DNA from: Alphaproteobacteria bacterium
Lineage (GTDB): Bacteria > Pseudomonadota > Alphaproteobacteria > Micropepsales > Micropepsaceae
Length of the DNA: 38,580 bases
Direction: 5' to 3'
Assembly: GCA_025350465.1 (NCBI GenBank)
Contig: JANXXU010000004.1
Coordinates: 1-38,580, forward strand
The notes under the pieces are model-generated. The model did not search any database and was not told the origin of the DNA. It worked only from the letters and a program-made list of their open reading frames with translations. Below, in pieces: positions 1-8,768 of the stretch. Position numbers and translations under genes: made by a program. Positions within the stretch are counted from its first letter, which is position 1, and the number at the start of each line of letters is the position of its first letter.

Positions 1-75
1 AATCAAGCCTGCTTGCGCGATTGGGGCATTGCCGGCGAGCGCATCGAAGAATTGCAGAACAAGGGAGTCATTTGA
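1..75 (+). CDS. C-terminal end of a probable CaiB/BaiF CoA-transferase (partial)
   Basis: The first 75 bases read in frame as the last 24 codons of a gene that starts before the window, ending in TGA. The tail reads DWGIAGERIEELQNKGVI, which resembles the usual C-terminus of CaiB/BaiF family CoA-transferases (a conserved Gly, then an 'EEI..L...GVI' helix at the very end). These enzymes move CoA between carboxylic acids. The stop lies 22 bases before the start of the following thioesterase, so the two are probably co-transcribed, which fits acyl-CoA metabolism. No catalytic residue is visible, so the assignment rests on the tail alone. Confidence 0.55.
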   Translation, partial: NQACLRDWGIAGERIEELQNKGVI

Positions 76-97
76 AAATGTCACGTCGGGAGTTCCC

Positions 98-1015
98 ATG
101 GGGGAAATGATCGAAGTCGCACGCTCCAGCGTTCAGACCTGGGAATGCGATCAAATGGGCCACATGAACGTGCAGTTCTATGTGGCCAAGGCCGACGAAG
201 GCATGGCGTCGTTGGCGACGGCGCTCGGCCTCGGCCACCATGCCCAACAGGCAAACGGCACCGTGCTGGTCGCGCGTGAGCATCACATTCGCTTTCATCG
301 CGAGCTCAGGCCGGGCGCGCCCTTCATCGTGCAGGGCGGCGTGCTGCGCGCCCTGACCGAGGGTCTCGAATTCTACGAAGAGATGCGGACGATCGTCCCG
401 AACGAGATCAGCGCAACGTTTTTCACGCGGGCCGAATGGTGCGATCAGGATACCCGCGGCGGCCTGCCACTGCCGACTGTGGCGCTCACCAAAGTCGCGC
501 CACTCGCGATCGATTTGCCGCCGCATGGAGCACCGCGCGGTTTGGACATGACGCCGCCTCGACCCGCTCCCCGATTGAAGGACGCCGAACGTATGGGGCT
601 GATCACCACCTATCGCGGCATGGTGCTGCCGGACTATTGCGACCACGCCGGCTTCATGACGGCCCGCCACTATATGGGCCGCGTCTCGGACGCCATTCCC
701 AATCTGATCGCCCAGACCAGCGGCTCGGATCGCTCCAAGAGCGCCATTGGCGGCGCCGCGCTCGAATATCGCTTTGTCTATCGCGAGCCGGCTCACGAGG
801 GCGATGTTTTGGTTCTGAAGAGCGGCCTCAAATCGGTCGGCGAAAAAACTTATGTCTGGTGCCATTGGTTGTTCGACGCCGAAAGCGGGGATTGCGTCGC
901 CACCGCCGAAGCCGTTGCCGTTGCGATGGATTTGTCTCAGCGCAAAGCCATCGAAATCCCTGAGTCGATGCGGGCGGGCCTGGAAGCCCTCATCATTCCC
1001 GATCTAAGCGTGTGA
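98..1015 (+). CDS. double-hotdog acyl-CoA thioesterase family protein
   Basis: A 305-residue protein with two hotdog-like halves. The first half (about residues 12-115) opens with 'VQTWECDQMGHMNVQFYV', the Asp/His/Asn pattern of 4-hydroxybenzoyl-CoA thioesterase-like proteins. The second half (about 190-300) repeats it as 'YRGMVLPDYCDHAGFMTARHYM'. It probably hydrolyses or binds an acyl-CoA in the cytosol; the substrate cannot be read from sequence. I chose the ATG at 98 because GGGAG sits about 5 bases upstream. The same frame extends to a start at 29, but that would overlap the preceding gene and has no homologous look. The 3' end overlaps the convergent alpha/beta hydrolase by 12 bases. 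Confidence 0.8.
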   Translation: MGEMIEVARSSVQTWECDQMGHMNVQFYVAKADEGMASLATALGLGHHAQQANGTVLVAREHHIRFHRELRPGAPFIVQGGVLRALTEGLEFYEEMRTIVPNEISATFFTRAEWCDQDTRGGLPLPTVALTKVAPLAIDLPPHGAPRGLDMTPPRPAPRLKDAERMGLITTYRGMVLPDYCDHAGFMTARHYMGRVSDAIPNLIAQTSGSDRSKSAIGGAALEYRFVYREPAHEGDVLVLKSGLKSVGEKTYVWCHWLFDAESGDCVATAEAVAVAMDLSQRKAIEIPESMRAGLEALIIPDLSV

Positions 1016-1930
1016 GAGGTTCGCCATCGCGCGGATCTCGGCGAGCACGATCTCTGGATACTCCATCGGCAAGAAGTGGCTTGCCTCCGGCACGCGCACG
1101 ACACGCAGGCCGGGGCGCGCTTGCATCAGCATCCCGATGACCGATTCCGGGCACGTGGAGCGTTTTGCGCCGACGATCAGCGTCACCGGACAACGCAGCT
1201 CGCCGATTTGCTTCCACACATTAGGCGCGCCGGAACGATAGTTCGCCGCTTCCCAGCCGGGCGTACACGCAAGACGCACTTGTTTACCGTCGAGAAAATC
1301 GACGGTGCCGCCGTCGATATAGTCGCGCACGACGGGCTCGGGCCAACACCGGAACGCGCCGCGTCCTCGATAGGCCTCGAACATCGCAGCTCGCGTCGGC
1401 CAAATGGACCGCCGGCGCTGAGCCTGCGTCACCATCGGAAAGACGCGATTGAGCAGCCCCAGTGTTCGCACGATTTTCAGCCAGCGCAGATAATGGGGGG
1501 GCATGATCACCGGTTCGGCGAGCACAAGCCCGGTCACCATTTGAGGTTTGGCGATGGCCGCCATCAAGCTTGCGGTTGCGCCCATCGAATGACCAACGAG
1601 AAGCTTGGGCCGCCCGTCCAACGCCTCGATCCAACGCAAGATATCGTCGCGGTAGATCAGCCAGCTCTGCATGCCCTTGGGGTTTGCCGCGAGTGTGGTG
1701 TAGCCGTGGCCGCGCAAATCGCCGGCGTAAACACGGAATCCGCCGGCGAGTTGGCTGAGCAGCAAGCGATAGGTCAGTGCATTGAAGCCATTGGCGTGGG
1801 CGAAGTGCAGCGCGGGCGCCTTTGGCGACGCTTCTTCCCATGCAAGATACGAAACGTCACCGTCCCACATCTGCATCGATCGGCGTTGCGGCCCGCGCAC
1901 GATAGGCACGGCTTCGGCTGCGCCGGACAT
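1004..1930 (-). CDS. alpha/beta hydrolase
   Basis: A 308-residue alpha/beta hydrolase fold protein. The nucleophile elbow GHSMG is at residues 113-117 (Ser115), an oxyanion-loop HANGFN lies near residue 45, and a C-terminal 'EASHFLPME' supplies the likely catalytic His. The fold is that of hydrolases acting on esters or similar bonds; the substrate is unknown. The start at 1930 is preceded by GGGAGGGGAAG at a good distance. A longer frame to 2050 lacks a ribosome-binding site and reads as low-quality sequence. It runs opposite to the thioesterase and ends inside its last codons. It follows the two secreted paralogs on the same strand after 180 bases. Confidence 0.85.
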   Translation of the reverse strand: MSGAAEAVPIVRGPQRRSMQMWDGDVSYLAWEEASPKAPALHFAHANGFNALTYRLLLSQLAGGFRVYAGDLRGHGYTTLAANPKGMQSWLIYRDDILRWIEALDGRPKLLVGHSMGATASLMAAIAKPQMVTGLVLAEPVIMPPHYLRWLKIVRTLGLLNRVFPMVTQAQRRRSIWPTRAAMFEAYRGRGAFRCWPEPVVRDYIDGGTVDFLDGKQVRLACTPGWEAANYRSGAPNVWKQIGELRCPVTLIVGAKRSTCPESVIGMLMQARPGLRVVRVPEASHFLPMEYPEIVLAEIRAMANLSHA

Positions 1931-2053
1931 TGTCTGGGCTTCCCCTCCCGAATCACCGATAGAATCGCACAGTTCGGTCGACGCGGGACGAGCACATGAA
2001 GAAAAATCTCGCGCGCGGCGCGAATGACGCTGCACGCTGGGTCGATCCAATTA

Positions 2054-2090
2054 AACTAAGTGCGAACGTTCGTCGAAAAAATGAACGACG
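2054..2090. repeat. imperfect inverted repeat with CGAACGTTCG palindrome
   Basis: The gap 1931-2110 holds no gene. Near 2062 there is a perfect palindrome CGAACGTTCG, followed after an A/T-rich stretch by GAACGACGTTC, giving overlapping inverted repeats (CGTTC/GAACG and TCG/CGA arms around an A6 run). Read on the minus strand it could be a weak hairpin downstream of the secreted protein at 2111, or an operator for the alpha/beta hydrolase. No clean U-tract follows, so a terminator role is uncertain. Confidence 0.3.
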
Positions 2091-2110
2091 TTCAAAGATT
2101 GGTGGGGCGC

Positions 2111-2641
2111 CTACTCTTTGGCCCGCGTCATTTTCAACGAGGCCTGGCGACCGATCTTGCCGTCGCTGATCCGCGTGAACGCCAGTTCCATCGTGTCCTT
2201 GTCTTTCAGCGTGCGGTCATAGACCGACACGTCCCACTTCCCGTCGTCGGCCACGACAAGTTGGTTGATCGTGAGCGTGTCGCCCGACAGGCGCGCCCAT
2301 GTCGTCTTCTTGCCGTCGAGTGCGTTGCCGGATTTCAATTCGACGAAGAAGCCGGGCTTTGCACCAGGCTTGAACGTCATCTCTGCGGTCTTTACCTTGG
2401 ATTTGGTCGGTGAGGTCACGTCGGACGACATCGTCGTCCAGGAAATCTTGAAGCCATCGGCGGCCCGCTCGACGATGACTTCCGTGTCGCGGCTTTGCGT
2501 CTTTACCGGCGCAGCAGCGCCTTGGGTCGCTTCACCCGTGCCGAGCCAGCGGCCAAAAAAATCACTGATTTTTCGGTCGGCGGCTTCAGCGGTCGACGAC
2601 AAGCTCAGCGCGACGAGCGCGAGCACGATGGCAGTGCGCAT
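2111..2641 (-). CDS. secreted protein of unknown function, paralog of the next gene
   Basis: A 176-residue protein with a clear signal peptide: MRTAIVLALVALSLSSTAEAA, cleaved about AEA-A at residue 20. The mature part starts 'DRKISDFFGRWLGTGEA' and is rich in alternating polar/hydrophobic strands ('KISWTTM', 'TTWARLSGDTLTINQL', 'WDVSVYDRTLKDK'), which suggests a small beta-barrel of lipocalin-like type in the periplasm. I do not recognise a named family. The neighbour at 2740-3300 is a diverged paralog (shared ADRKI-DF-GR-LG-G, SW-T, WAR, YDRTL, FTRI). The start is supported by GGGGAAGGA upstream. No cysteines or catalytic motif are evident. Confidence 0.75.
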   Translation of the reverse strand: MRTAIVLALVALSLSSTAEAADRKISDFFGRWLGTGEATQGAAAPVKTQSRDTEVIVERAADGFKISWTTMSSDVTSPTKSKVKTAEMTFKPGAKPGFFVELKSGNALDGKKTTWARLSGDTLTINQLVVADDGKWDVSVYDRTLKDKDTMELAFTRISDGKIGRQASLKMTRAKE

Positions 2642-2694
2642 GGATTAGATCCTTCCCCGAGCGGGAGTGTGCCGAGCCCCCAACAGGCCCTCAC

Positions 2695-2712
2695 CCCCAT
2701 CCAAACATGGGG
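2695..2712. repeat. small hairpin between the secreted paralogs
   Basis: CCCCAT (2695-2700) and ATGGGG (2707-2712) form a 6-bp inverted repeat around a 6-base loop in the 98-bp gap between the paralogs. No U-run follows on either strand. It may modulate the intercistronic mRNA. Confidence 0.3.
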
Positions 2713-2739
2713 CTGGTCCCGCCGCAACCGGCGAGGAGG

Positions 2740-3300
2740 TTAATGCCGCAGCGGCATCGATCCCTTGGCCAGGCTCAGCTGCACCGCCCGCACGATTTTG
2801 CTGTTTTCGATGCGGGTAAAGCGAACATCCATGCCCTTGGCCGTCAACGTCCGGTCGTAATGGGTCACGAAATACCCCCCGTCCGGGTCAAGCTGGACCA
2901 TGACGATCGACAGCGTCTTGTCGTGGATACGCGCCCAAGATGTCGCCGCGCCTTTCAGAGGGTCGCCGGAGGTGATGTCGGTGAAGACGCCAGGGTTCGG
3001 TGTGGCGCGAAACGTCTGGTGGTAGGTTTTCACGTCCGCCTCGGCGACATTCTCGTTGCCCTTCTTCGAACGCAGCGTCGACCAGGAGATAATGAAGCCG
3101 TCTTCCCCTTTGGCCGGCTCGATGATCACCTCGCTCATGCGCTTCTGAGCAGGCCTGCCGAGCGGTGCGCCCGGATCGACCCGCAATTCGGTGCCTTGCC
3201 CGAGATAGCGCCCGTAGAAATCCTCAATCTTCCGATCCGCGGCCCAAACTGGAGCCGTCGCGGCGAAAACCAAACCGACTGCAAGCATGATTGCGCGCAT
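2740..3300 (-). CDS. secreted protein of unknown function, paralog of the preceding gene
   Basis: A 186-residue exported protein. The signal peptide is MRAIMLAVGLVFAATAPVWAA with cleavage near residue 20, and the mature start 'DRKIEDFYGRYLGQG' matches the neighbour's 'DRKISDFFGRWLGTG'. Further shared blocks are 'EVI.E....GF.ISW.T', 'SWARIHDKTLSI', 'HYDRTL' and 'FTRI.....R'. The tandem pair most likely arose by local duplication. The start at 3300 puts the signal peptide at the N-terminus; an upstream start at 3396 would add 32 residues with no export logic. Periplasmic or outer-membrane-associated ligand binding is a guess from the strand-rich pattern only. Confidence 0.75.
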   Translation of the reverse strand: MRAIMLAVGLVFAATAPVWAADRKIEDFYGRYLGQGTELRVDPGAPLGRPAQKRMSEVIIEPAKGEDGFIISWSTLRSKKGNENVAEADVKTYHQTFRATPNPGVFTDITSGDPLKGAATSWARIHDKTLSIVMVQLDPDGGYFVTHYDRTLTAKGMDVRFTRIENSKIVRAVQLSLAKGSMPLRH

Positions 3301-3402
3301 GGCGATCCGACACCCTGTTGTTGTGGGCGAGAGGGAAACACACCGCGAGCCCAGACGAAAGGGCAGATATAGAATTGGTTCGCGAGAACAGCACAAATGA
3401 CC

Positions 3403-3426
3403 GGGGCCGGACTTGCGACCGGCCCC
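3403..3426 (-). terminator. GC-rich hairpin after the beta-oxidation operon
   Basis: Arms GGGGCCGG (3403-3410) and CCGGCCCC (3419-3426) enclose an 8-base loop, 23 bases beyond the fadJ-like stop codon. On the minus strand the hairpin is followed by GGTCATTTGTG, only a weak T-run, so termination may be partial. Confidence 0.5.
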
Positions 3427-3448
3427 ATATCAGAACTGCCTCTTTAGG

Positions 3449-5662
3449 CTACGCCGCCTTCTTTGTCTCCGGCTTAAACCGGCCGTAGAAGGTTTCGCCC
3501 TTCTCGGCCATGTCGCGCAACAGGCGGTTCGGCAGGAAGCGCTTGCCGTATTTCTGCGCCAAGCGGTCGCATTCCTCGACGAACTTCTTGGTGCCGACCG
3601 TATCGATGATCGAGAGCGGCCCGCCGGTATAAGGCGCAAAGCCCCAGCCGAGGATCGCGCCGACATCGGCTTCGCGCGGATCGGTGACGACGTTTTCCTC
3701 GAAGCAGCGTGCCGCCTCGACCGCTTGGCGATAGAGGAACCGCTTCTTGAGTTCGTCGACCAGCTCCGGGTTCGAGCGCGTCACCTTGAACGCCACGATG
3801 TCTTTGAGTCCCGGCCACAAGCGTTTCTTGCCGTCCGGCGTCTGCGGATAATCGTAGAAGCCTTTGCCGTTCTTGCGGCCATAACGGCCGAGCTTGACCA
3901 CCATCGTCTCGATCAGCTTGTCGGCGGCACCGGCTTCGTACTTGTCACCCAAATCTTTCTTGGTCTGCTCGCGCACTTTGTAGGCAAGGTCGAGCGCGAC
4001 GTCGTCGGCGAGTTCTAGCGGACCGCGCGGCATGCCGGTCATCCGCCCGACATTGTCGATCAGCGCCGGCACGATTCCTTCGGCCAGCATCTCTTGGCCT
4101 TCGCCGACATAGGTGCCGAAACAGCGCGAGGTGTAGAAGCCACGCGAATCGTTGACCACGATCGGCGTCTTCTTGATCTGCTTGACGAAGTCGATCGCCA
4201 TGGCGAGCGCATAATCGCCCGTCTTCTTGCCCATTATGATCTCGACCAGCTGCATCTTGTCGACCGGCGAGAAGAAGTGGACGCCGATGAAGTTGTCCGG
4301 GCGCACACTCGCCTCGGCGAGGCTTGTGATCGGCAAGGTGGAGGTATTCGAACCGAACACCGATTTCGCGTCGATCTGAGCTTCGGCTTTCTTGGTGACG
4401 TCGGCTTTGACCTCGCGGCTCTCAAACACCGCTTCGATGATGAGGTCGCAGCCTTTCAGATCTTCGTAGTTCGCCGTCGGCTTAATGCGGCCGAGCAGCT
4501 CCGTCTTCTTCGCCTCGGTTGAGCGGCCCTTGGCGATCTGCCCGTCGAGCAGCTTCGTCGAATAGGCCTTGCCCTTGTCGGCCGCCTCTTGCGTCGTGTC
4601 GAGCAGCACCACGTCGATGCCGGCAAGCGCCGAGACATAGCCGATGCCGGCGCCCATCATGCCCGCGCCCAAGATGCCGAGCTTCTTCACTTGCGTCGGT
4701 GGAACTTTCGCCGGACGGCGCGCGCCTTTGCCCAGATCCTGCATGGAGAGGAAGAGCGAGCGGATCATGTTGCGCGACGCCGGATCCATCAGCAGCTTGG
4801 TGAAATAGCGCGCCTCGATGCGCAGACCCGCATCGATCGGCACGCTCAAGCCTTCGTAGACGCACGACAGGATGTAACGCTGCGCCGGATAGTTGTTGTA
4901 CGAGGTCTTGCGATAGAGCGCGTTGCCCATCGTGAAGATCGTCGAAGCGCCCTTCTCGTTGGGCAGGCCGCCTGGCACGACAAAGCCCTTCTTGTCCCAC
5001 GGCTGCACCGGATCGGGTGTCTCTTTGATCCAGCGCTTGGCTTCTGCGATCAGCTGATCGGCCGGCACGACTTTGTGCACGACGTTCTGCGCCGCCGCCT
5101 TTTGCGGATCGAGCGAACCGCCTTGCATGATCAACGGCAAGGCATTGCCCGCGCCCATTAAACGCGGCAGACGCTGCGTACCGCCGCCGCCGGGCAGCAA
5201 TCCGACCTTTGACTCGGGCAGGCCCAACTGAATTTTGGGGTTGTCGGCAACGACGCGGTAGTGACAGGCGAGCGTCACTTCGAGCCCGCCACCGAGCGCC
5301 AAGCCGTTGATTGCGGCGACGATCGGTTTGCCGCAAGTCTCGAGCTTGCGGAACAATTGGTTGAATTGCACGACGCCGTTGTAGCGATCGCGCACCCGCT
5401 CTTCCTCGCTTTTCGCCGCGCCCGATCCGCCCGCATTGCTCTCCATCTCATCGAGCGCCGCACCTGCGCAAAAGCCGTTCGACTTGCCACTCGTGATGAT
5501 CGCGCCTTTGATCGAAGCGTCGCCCGCGATCTTGGCGATCGCCGCGGCGATGTCTTTCATCGCGCCCGACGACAGCACATTCATGGTGCGGTCGGGATCG
5601 TCCCACGTCAGCGTCACGATGCCGTCGGCATCCTGATTCCATTTGAAGGTCTTGAGTTCCAT
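3449..5662 (-). CDS. fadJ: FadJ/FadB-type enoyl-CoA hydratase / 3-hydroxyacyl-CoA dehydrogenase
   Basis: A 737-residue bifunctional beta-oxidation enzyme of usual length. The crotonase domain (about 1-190) has the oxyanion-hole segment 'NGFCAGAALDEM', 'GLALGGGLEVTLACHYR' and 'GLPESKVGLLPGGGGTQRL' with the two catalytic Glu positions. The NAD-binding domain (about 325-505) has 'GILGAGMMGAGIGYV' and the dehydrogenase motif 'GVHFFSPVDKMQLVEII' with its His. Two C-terminal 3-hydroxyacyl-CoA dehydrogenase domains follow ('NDSRGFYTSRCF', 'GWGFAPYTGGPLS'). It hydrates trans-2-enoyl-CoA and oxidises 3-hydroxyacyl-CoA. The start at 5662 has AAAAGGAAA 8 bases upstream. Last gene of the operon, downstream of thiolase. 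Confidence 0.95.
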   Translation of the reverse strand: MELKTFKWNQDADGIVTLTWDDPDRTMNVLSSGAMKDIAAAIAKIAGDASIKGAIITSGKSNGFCAGAALDEMESNAGGSGAAKSEEERVRDRYNGVVQFNQLFRKLETCGKPIVAAINGLALGGGLEVTLACHYRVVADNPKIQLGLPESKVGLLPGGGGTQRLPRLMGAGNALPLIMQGGSLDPQKAAAQNVVHKVVPADQLIAEAKRWIKETPDPVQPWDKKGFVVPGGLPNEKGASTIFTMGNALYRKTSYNNYPAQRYILSCVYEGLSVPIDAGLRIEARYFTKLLMDPASRNMIRSLFLSMQDLGKGARRPAKVPPTQVKKLGILGAGMMGAGIGYVSALAGIDVVLLDTTQEAADKGKAYSTKLLDGQIAKGRSTEAKKTELLGRIKPTANYEDLKGCDLIIEAVFESREVKADVTKKAEAQIDAKSVFGSNTSTLPITSLAEASVRPDNFIGVHFFSPVDKMQLVEIIMGKKTGDYALAMAIDFVKQIKKTPIVVNDSRGFYTSRCFGTYVGEGQEMLAEGIVPALIDNVGRMTGMPRGPLELADDVALDLAYKVREQTKKDLGDKYEAGAADKLIETMVVKLGRYGRKNGKGFYDYPQTPDGKKRLWPGLKDIVAFKVTRSNPELVDELKKRFLYRQAVEAARCFEENVVTDPREADVGAILGWGFAPYTGGPLSIIDTVGTKKFVEECDRLAQKYGKRFLPNRLLRDMAEKGETFYGRFKPETKKAA

Positions 5663-5709
5663 TGGTTCGTTTCCTTTTTTCAATTCGTTGGACTAGCCGA
5701 ACTGCGTGC

Positions 5710-5740
5710 CCCCTCTCTGCCCTTTTAGGGGGGAGAGGGG
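5710..5740. repeat. intercistronic hairpin between thiolase and fadJ-like gene
   Basis: CCCCTCTC (5710-5717) pairs with GAGAGGGG (5733-5740), with a further internal CCC/GGG pairing around TTTTA. It lies in the 87-bp gap between the two genes on the operon mRNA. The C/T-rich, G/A-rich composition resembles short dispersed palindromes common between alphaproteobacterial genes. It could stabilise or attenuate the message. Not a clear terminator. Confidence 0.45.
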
Positions 5741-5749
5741 CTGTTTCTC

Positions 5750-6955
5750 TTAGACGCGTTCGATGATCGTGGCGGTGCCCATGCCCGCGCCGACGCACAG
5801 CGTGATGAGCGCCGTGCTCAGATTGCGCCGCTCGAGTTCGTCGAGCACGGTCCCCAGGATCATCGCGCCCGTTGCGCCGAGCGGATGGCCCATGGCGATC
5901 GCGCCACCATTCACGTTGATCTTGTCGTGCGGAATGTTCATCACCTTCATGAAGCGCAGCACGACCGAGGCAAACGCCTCGTTGAGTTCATAGAGGTCGA
6001 TGTCGGTCGACTTCATGCCGGCGCGCTTCAACAGCTTCTCCGTGACGAGCGCAGGGCCGGTCAGCATGATCGACGGCTCCGACCCGATCGAGGCAAAGGC
6101 CCGGATGCGCGCGCGCGGCTTGAGACCGCCCGCCTTACCCGCTTCCTTGGTGCCCAAGAGCACCGCGGCGGCGCCGTCGACGATGCCCGACGAATTGCCG
6201 GCATGGTGGACGTGATTGATCTGCTCGACCTCGGGATAGCGCTGCAGCGCCACCGCGTCGAAGGCGAATTCGCCGGGCGCCGCGAATGCCGGTTGCAGCG
6301 ACGCCAGCGTCTGCATCGTCGTCTCGGGGCGCATATGCTCGTCTTTGTCCAGGATCGTCAGGCCGTTGATGTCCTTGACCGGCGTCACCGATTTCTTGAA
6401 GTAGCCGTTCTTCCACGCGTTCGCCGCGCGCTTTTGGCTCTCGACCGAAAAGGCGTCGACGTCATCGCGGCTGAAGCCGTCCATTGTCGCGATCAAATCG
6501 GCGCCGATGCCCTGCGGCGAGAAGTAGCTCTTGATTGCAATCGCCGGGTCCGTCGCCCAGGCACCTCCGGAAGCGCCCATGCCGACGCGGCTCATCGATT
6601 CGACGCCGCCGCCGATCGTCATATCGGATTGGCCCGACATGATTTGGCCCGCCGCCATGTTGCAGGCTTCGAGGCCGGAGGCGCAGAAGCGATTGATCTG
6701 AACGCCCGCAACGCTTTCCGCATAGTCGGCATTCAGCACCGCGATGCGCGCGATGTTCGAGCCTTGCTCGCCCACAGGGTCCACGCAGCCGAAGATCACA
6801 TCGTCGACCTTCGATGTGTCGAGATTGTTGCGGTCGCGGATGTTCTTCAGCACCTGCGTGCCGAGCTCCAGCGCCGTCACTTCGTGCAGCGCGCCGTCCT
6901 TGCGCCCTTTGCCGCGCGGGGTGCGCACCGTGTCGTAGACAAAACAGTCAGTCAT
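5750..6955 (-). CDS. fadA: acetyl-CoA C-acyltransferase (thiolase)
   Basis: A 401-residue thiolase of normal length. It has the acyl-accepting cysteine in '[20 protein letters not shown]', the His motif '[18 protein letters not shown]' and the C-terminal proton-transfer cysteine in '[15 protein letters not shown]'. It cleaves 3-ketoacyl-CoA to acetyl-CoA and a shortened acyl-CoA, the last step of the spiral. Its product-forming partner is the hydratase/dehydrogenase immediately downstream. A strong GGAGGAA lies 5 bases before ATG 6955. The preceding PaiB-like gene ends 35 bases upstream. Confidence 0.95.
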   Translation of the reverse strand: MTDCFVYDTVRTPRGKGRKDGALHEVTALELGTQVLKNIRDRNNLDTSKVDDVIFGCVDPVGEQGSNIARIAVLNADYAESVAGVQINRFCASGLEACNMAAGQIMSGQSDMTIGGGVESMSRVGMGASGGAWATDPAIAIKSYFSPQGIGADLIATMDGFSRDDVDAFSVESQKRAANAWKNGYFKKSVTPVKDINGLTILDKDEHMRPETTMQTLASLQPAFAAPGEFAFDAVALQRYPEVEQINHVHHAGNSSGIVDGAAAVLLGTKEAGKAGGLKPRARIRAFASIGSEPSIMLTGPALVTEKLLKRAGMKSTDIDLYELNEAFASVVLRFMKVMNIPHDKINVNGGAIAMGHPLGATGAMILGTVLDELERRNLSTALITLCVGAGMGTATIIERV

Positions 6956-6990
6956 GGCAGTTCCTCCGTTTTCAAAATTCGAATTGCGAC

Positions 6991-7608
6991 TTAAGCTTTC
7001 TCTAAGTCTTTCTGCATGGCGGCGGCGAGTTTCGCTTCGCCAGCCGCCTTCAATCCGTCGATCACCCGCTCGCGCTCGCCACGCGGCTTGTTTTGGCTGA
7101 GCTTCGCTTTGCCTCCGATGCGCGCAATTTCAATGCGGAATGGAACGATCTGCTGCGGCAGCGTCTCGCGCAAATTGTCTCTTAATTCGGCCATCGACCA
7201 GCCGTTGGTACGCGTGCCTTCATACTTCGCGACCAATCGGCCTAGATGAAATGCGGAATCCGCCGCCGGCAACGCCTCTGGCGTGCCATAGACATGAACC
7301 GCCACATAATTCCACGTCGGCACGTTCATGGTGCGGTCCGAATACCACGTCGGCGACACATAGCCGTGCGGTCCGTTGAAGATCACGAGCACCTCGCCAT
7401 CGCCGAACAATTGTCCATGCGGATTAGCGCGCGCCATATGGCCGTAGAGCGTGCCGAGTTTTTCCTCGCCGCCCCCCAGCATCATTGGAATATGAGTCGC
7501 GACAAGGCCGTTTGCGCCGTTCGACACGACGATCCCGAAGTCGCACGCTTCGATGACCGCGTGCTGCGCGGCGAGATCGTCCAACGCGAAGTGCCTTGGT
7601 GTGTACAT
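6991..7608 (-). CDS. PaiB-like FMN-binding split-barrel protein
   Basis: A 205-residue protein beginning [11 protein letters not shown], the typical opening of the PaiB family of FMN-binding negative regulators. The body carries the split-barrel blocks 'ATHIPMML', '[18 protein letters not shown]', '[17 protein letters not shown]' and '[15 protein letters not shown]', and the C-terminal '[16 protein letters not shown]' that is a family hallmark. PaiB in Bacillus is linked to regulation of sporulation and protease genes, but many homologs may act on flavin or small substrates. Here it sits inside a beta-oxidation operon: its ATG is 2 bases after the stop of the acyl-CoA dehydrogenase, so translation is probably coupled. 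The role in fatty-acid metabolism is not known to me. Confidence 0.85.
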   Translation of the reverse strand: MYTPRHFALDDLAAQHAVIEACDFGIVVSNGANGLVATHIPMMLGGGEEKLGTLYGHMARANPHGQLFGDGEVLVIFNGPHGYVSPTWYSDRTMNVPTWNYVAVHVYGTPEALPAADSAFHLGRLVAKYEGTRTNGWSMAELRDNLRETLPQQIVPFRIEIARIGGKAKLSQNKPRGERERVIDGLKAAGEAKLAAAMQKDLEKA

Positions 7609-7610
7609 CG

Positions 7611-8768
7611 CTACAAGCTCCTCGCAATGAGCAGCTTCATGATCTCGTTGGTGCCGCCATAAATCTTCTGCACGCGGCTGTCGGCATACATGCGCGCGAT
7701 CGGATATTCGTTCATGTAGCCATAGCCGCCGTGCAGCTGCAGGCATTCATCGACAACGCGGCATTGCACTTCGGTGAGCCAGAGCTTCGCCATCGACGCC
7801 ATATAAGGCGTGAGCTTGCCGTCGAGATGCAGCTCCATGCAGTGGTTGCAGAACACCTTGGCGACCGTCGCCTCGGTCTTGCACTCGGCCAGCTTGAACT
7901 GCGTGTTCTGGAAATCGATGATCTGCTTGCCGAAAGCCTTGCGCTCTTTGACGTAGGCGATCGTCACCTCGAGCGCCCGCTCGATGACCGCCATCGCCTG
8001 GAGCGCAATTATCAACCGCTCTTGCGGCAATTGCTGCATCAGCTGAACGAAGCCCATGCCTTCGTCCATGCCGATCAGGTTCGAGGTTGGCACGCGCACG
8101 TCGTCGAAGAACAATTCCGCCGTGTCGTTCGCCTTCTGCCCGATCTTCTCCAGCACCTTGCCGCGCCGGAAACCTTCGACTTCGTCCGTCTCGACACAGA
8201 CGAGACTGATGCCCTTCGAGCCTTTGGTCGGATCGGTTTTCGCCACCACCACGATGAAGTTCGCTGTGCCGCCGTTGGTGATGAACGTCTTCGAGCCGTT
8301 GATCTTGTAGTGATTGCCGTCGCGCTTCGCCGTCGTCTTCACGGCCTGCAGATCGGAGCCGGTGCCAGGCTCGGTCATCGCAATCGCGGCGACGAGTTCG
8401 CCCGACGCCAGTCGCGGCAACCACTTTTTCTTCTGCTCTTCCGAGCCGTAATGGAAGATATACGGCGCGACGATCGCGTTGTGCAGCACGATCCCCCAGC
8501 CATCGGTTCCGGTCTTGCCGAGGAGATCGATCAGCACCGCCTCATGCGCGAATGTGCCACCCGAGCCGCCGTATTGGTCGGGCGCCGAAGCGCACAACAA
8601 ACCCGCCTTACCGGCTTTCGTCCAGGCGTCACGGTCGACAGCATGTTGCTTGATCCATTTATCGACATGCGGAACGCACTCGCGCTCAAGAAATTTACGC
8701 GCTTCGCCTTCGAAGATCTGCAGATCCTCGGTCATGTAGGAAGGTTTTTCGACCTGGAGCACCGACAT
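7611..8768 (-). CDS. acyl-CoA dehydrogenase (short, 385-aa class)
   Basis: A canonical 385-residue flavin-dependent acyl-CoA dehydrogenase. Visible motifs are 'AIAMTEPGTGSDLQAVKTTA' (FAD/substrate binding), 'GSKTFITNG', 'FFDDVRVP', 'LQLHGGYGYMNEYPIAR' and 'KIYGGTNEIMKLLIAR' with the catalytic Glu in GTNEI. It introduces the alpha-beta double bond in acyl-CoA, passing electrons to ETF. Its TGA shares one base pattern (TGATG) with the larger dehydrogenase upstream only at that gene's stop: the ATG at 8768 overlaps the stop of the 598-residue enzyme by one base, showing tight translational coupling. Substrate chain length or branching is not determinable. Confidence 0.93.
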   Translation of the reverse strand: MSVLQVEKPSYMTEDLQIFEGEARKFLERECVPHVDKWIKQHAVDRDAWTKAGKAGLLCASAPDQYGGSGGTFAHEAVLIDLLGKTGTDGWGIVLHNAIVAPYIFHYGSEEQKKKWLPRLASGELVAAIAMTEPGTGSDLQAVKTTAKRDGNHYKINGSKTFITNGGTANFIVVVAKTDPTKGSKGISLVCVETDEVEGFRRGKVLEKIGQKANDTAELFFDDVRVPTSNLIGMDEGMGFVQLMQQLPQERLIIALQAMAVIERALEVTIAYVKERKAFGKQIIDFQNTQFKLAECKTEATVAKVFCNHCMELHLDGKLTPYMASMAKLWLTEVQCRVVDECLQLHGGYGYMNEYPIARMYADSRVQKIYGGTNEIMKLLIARSL

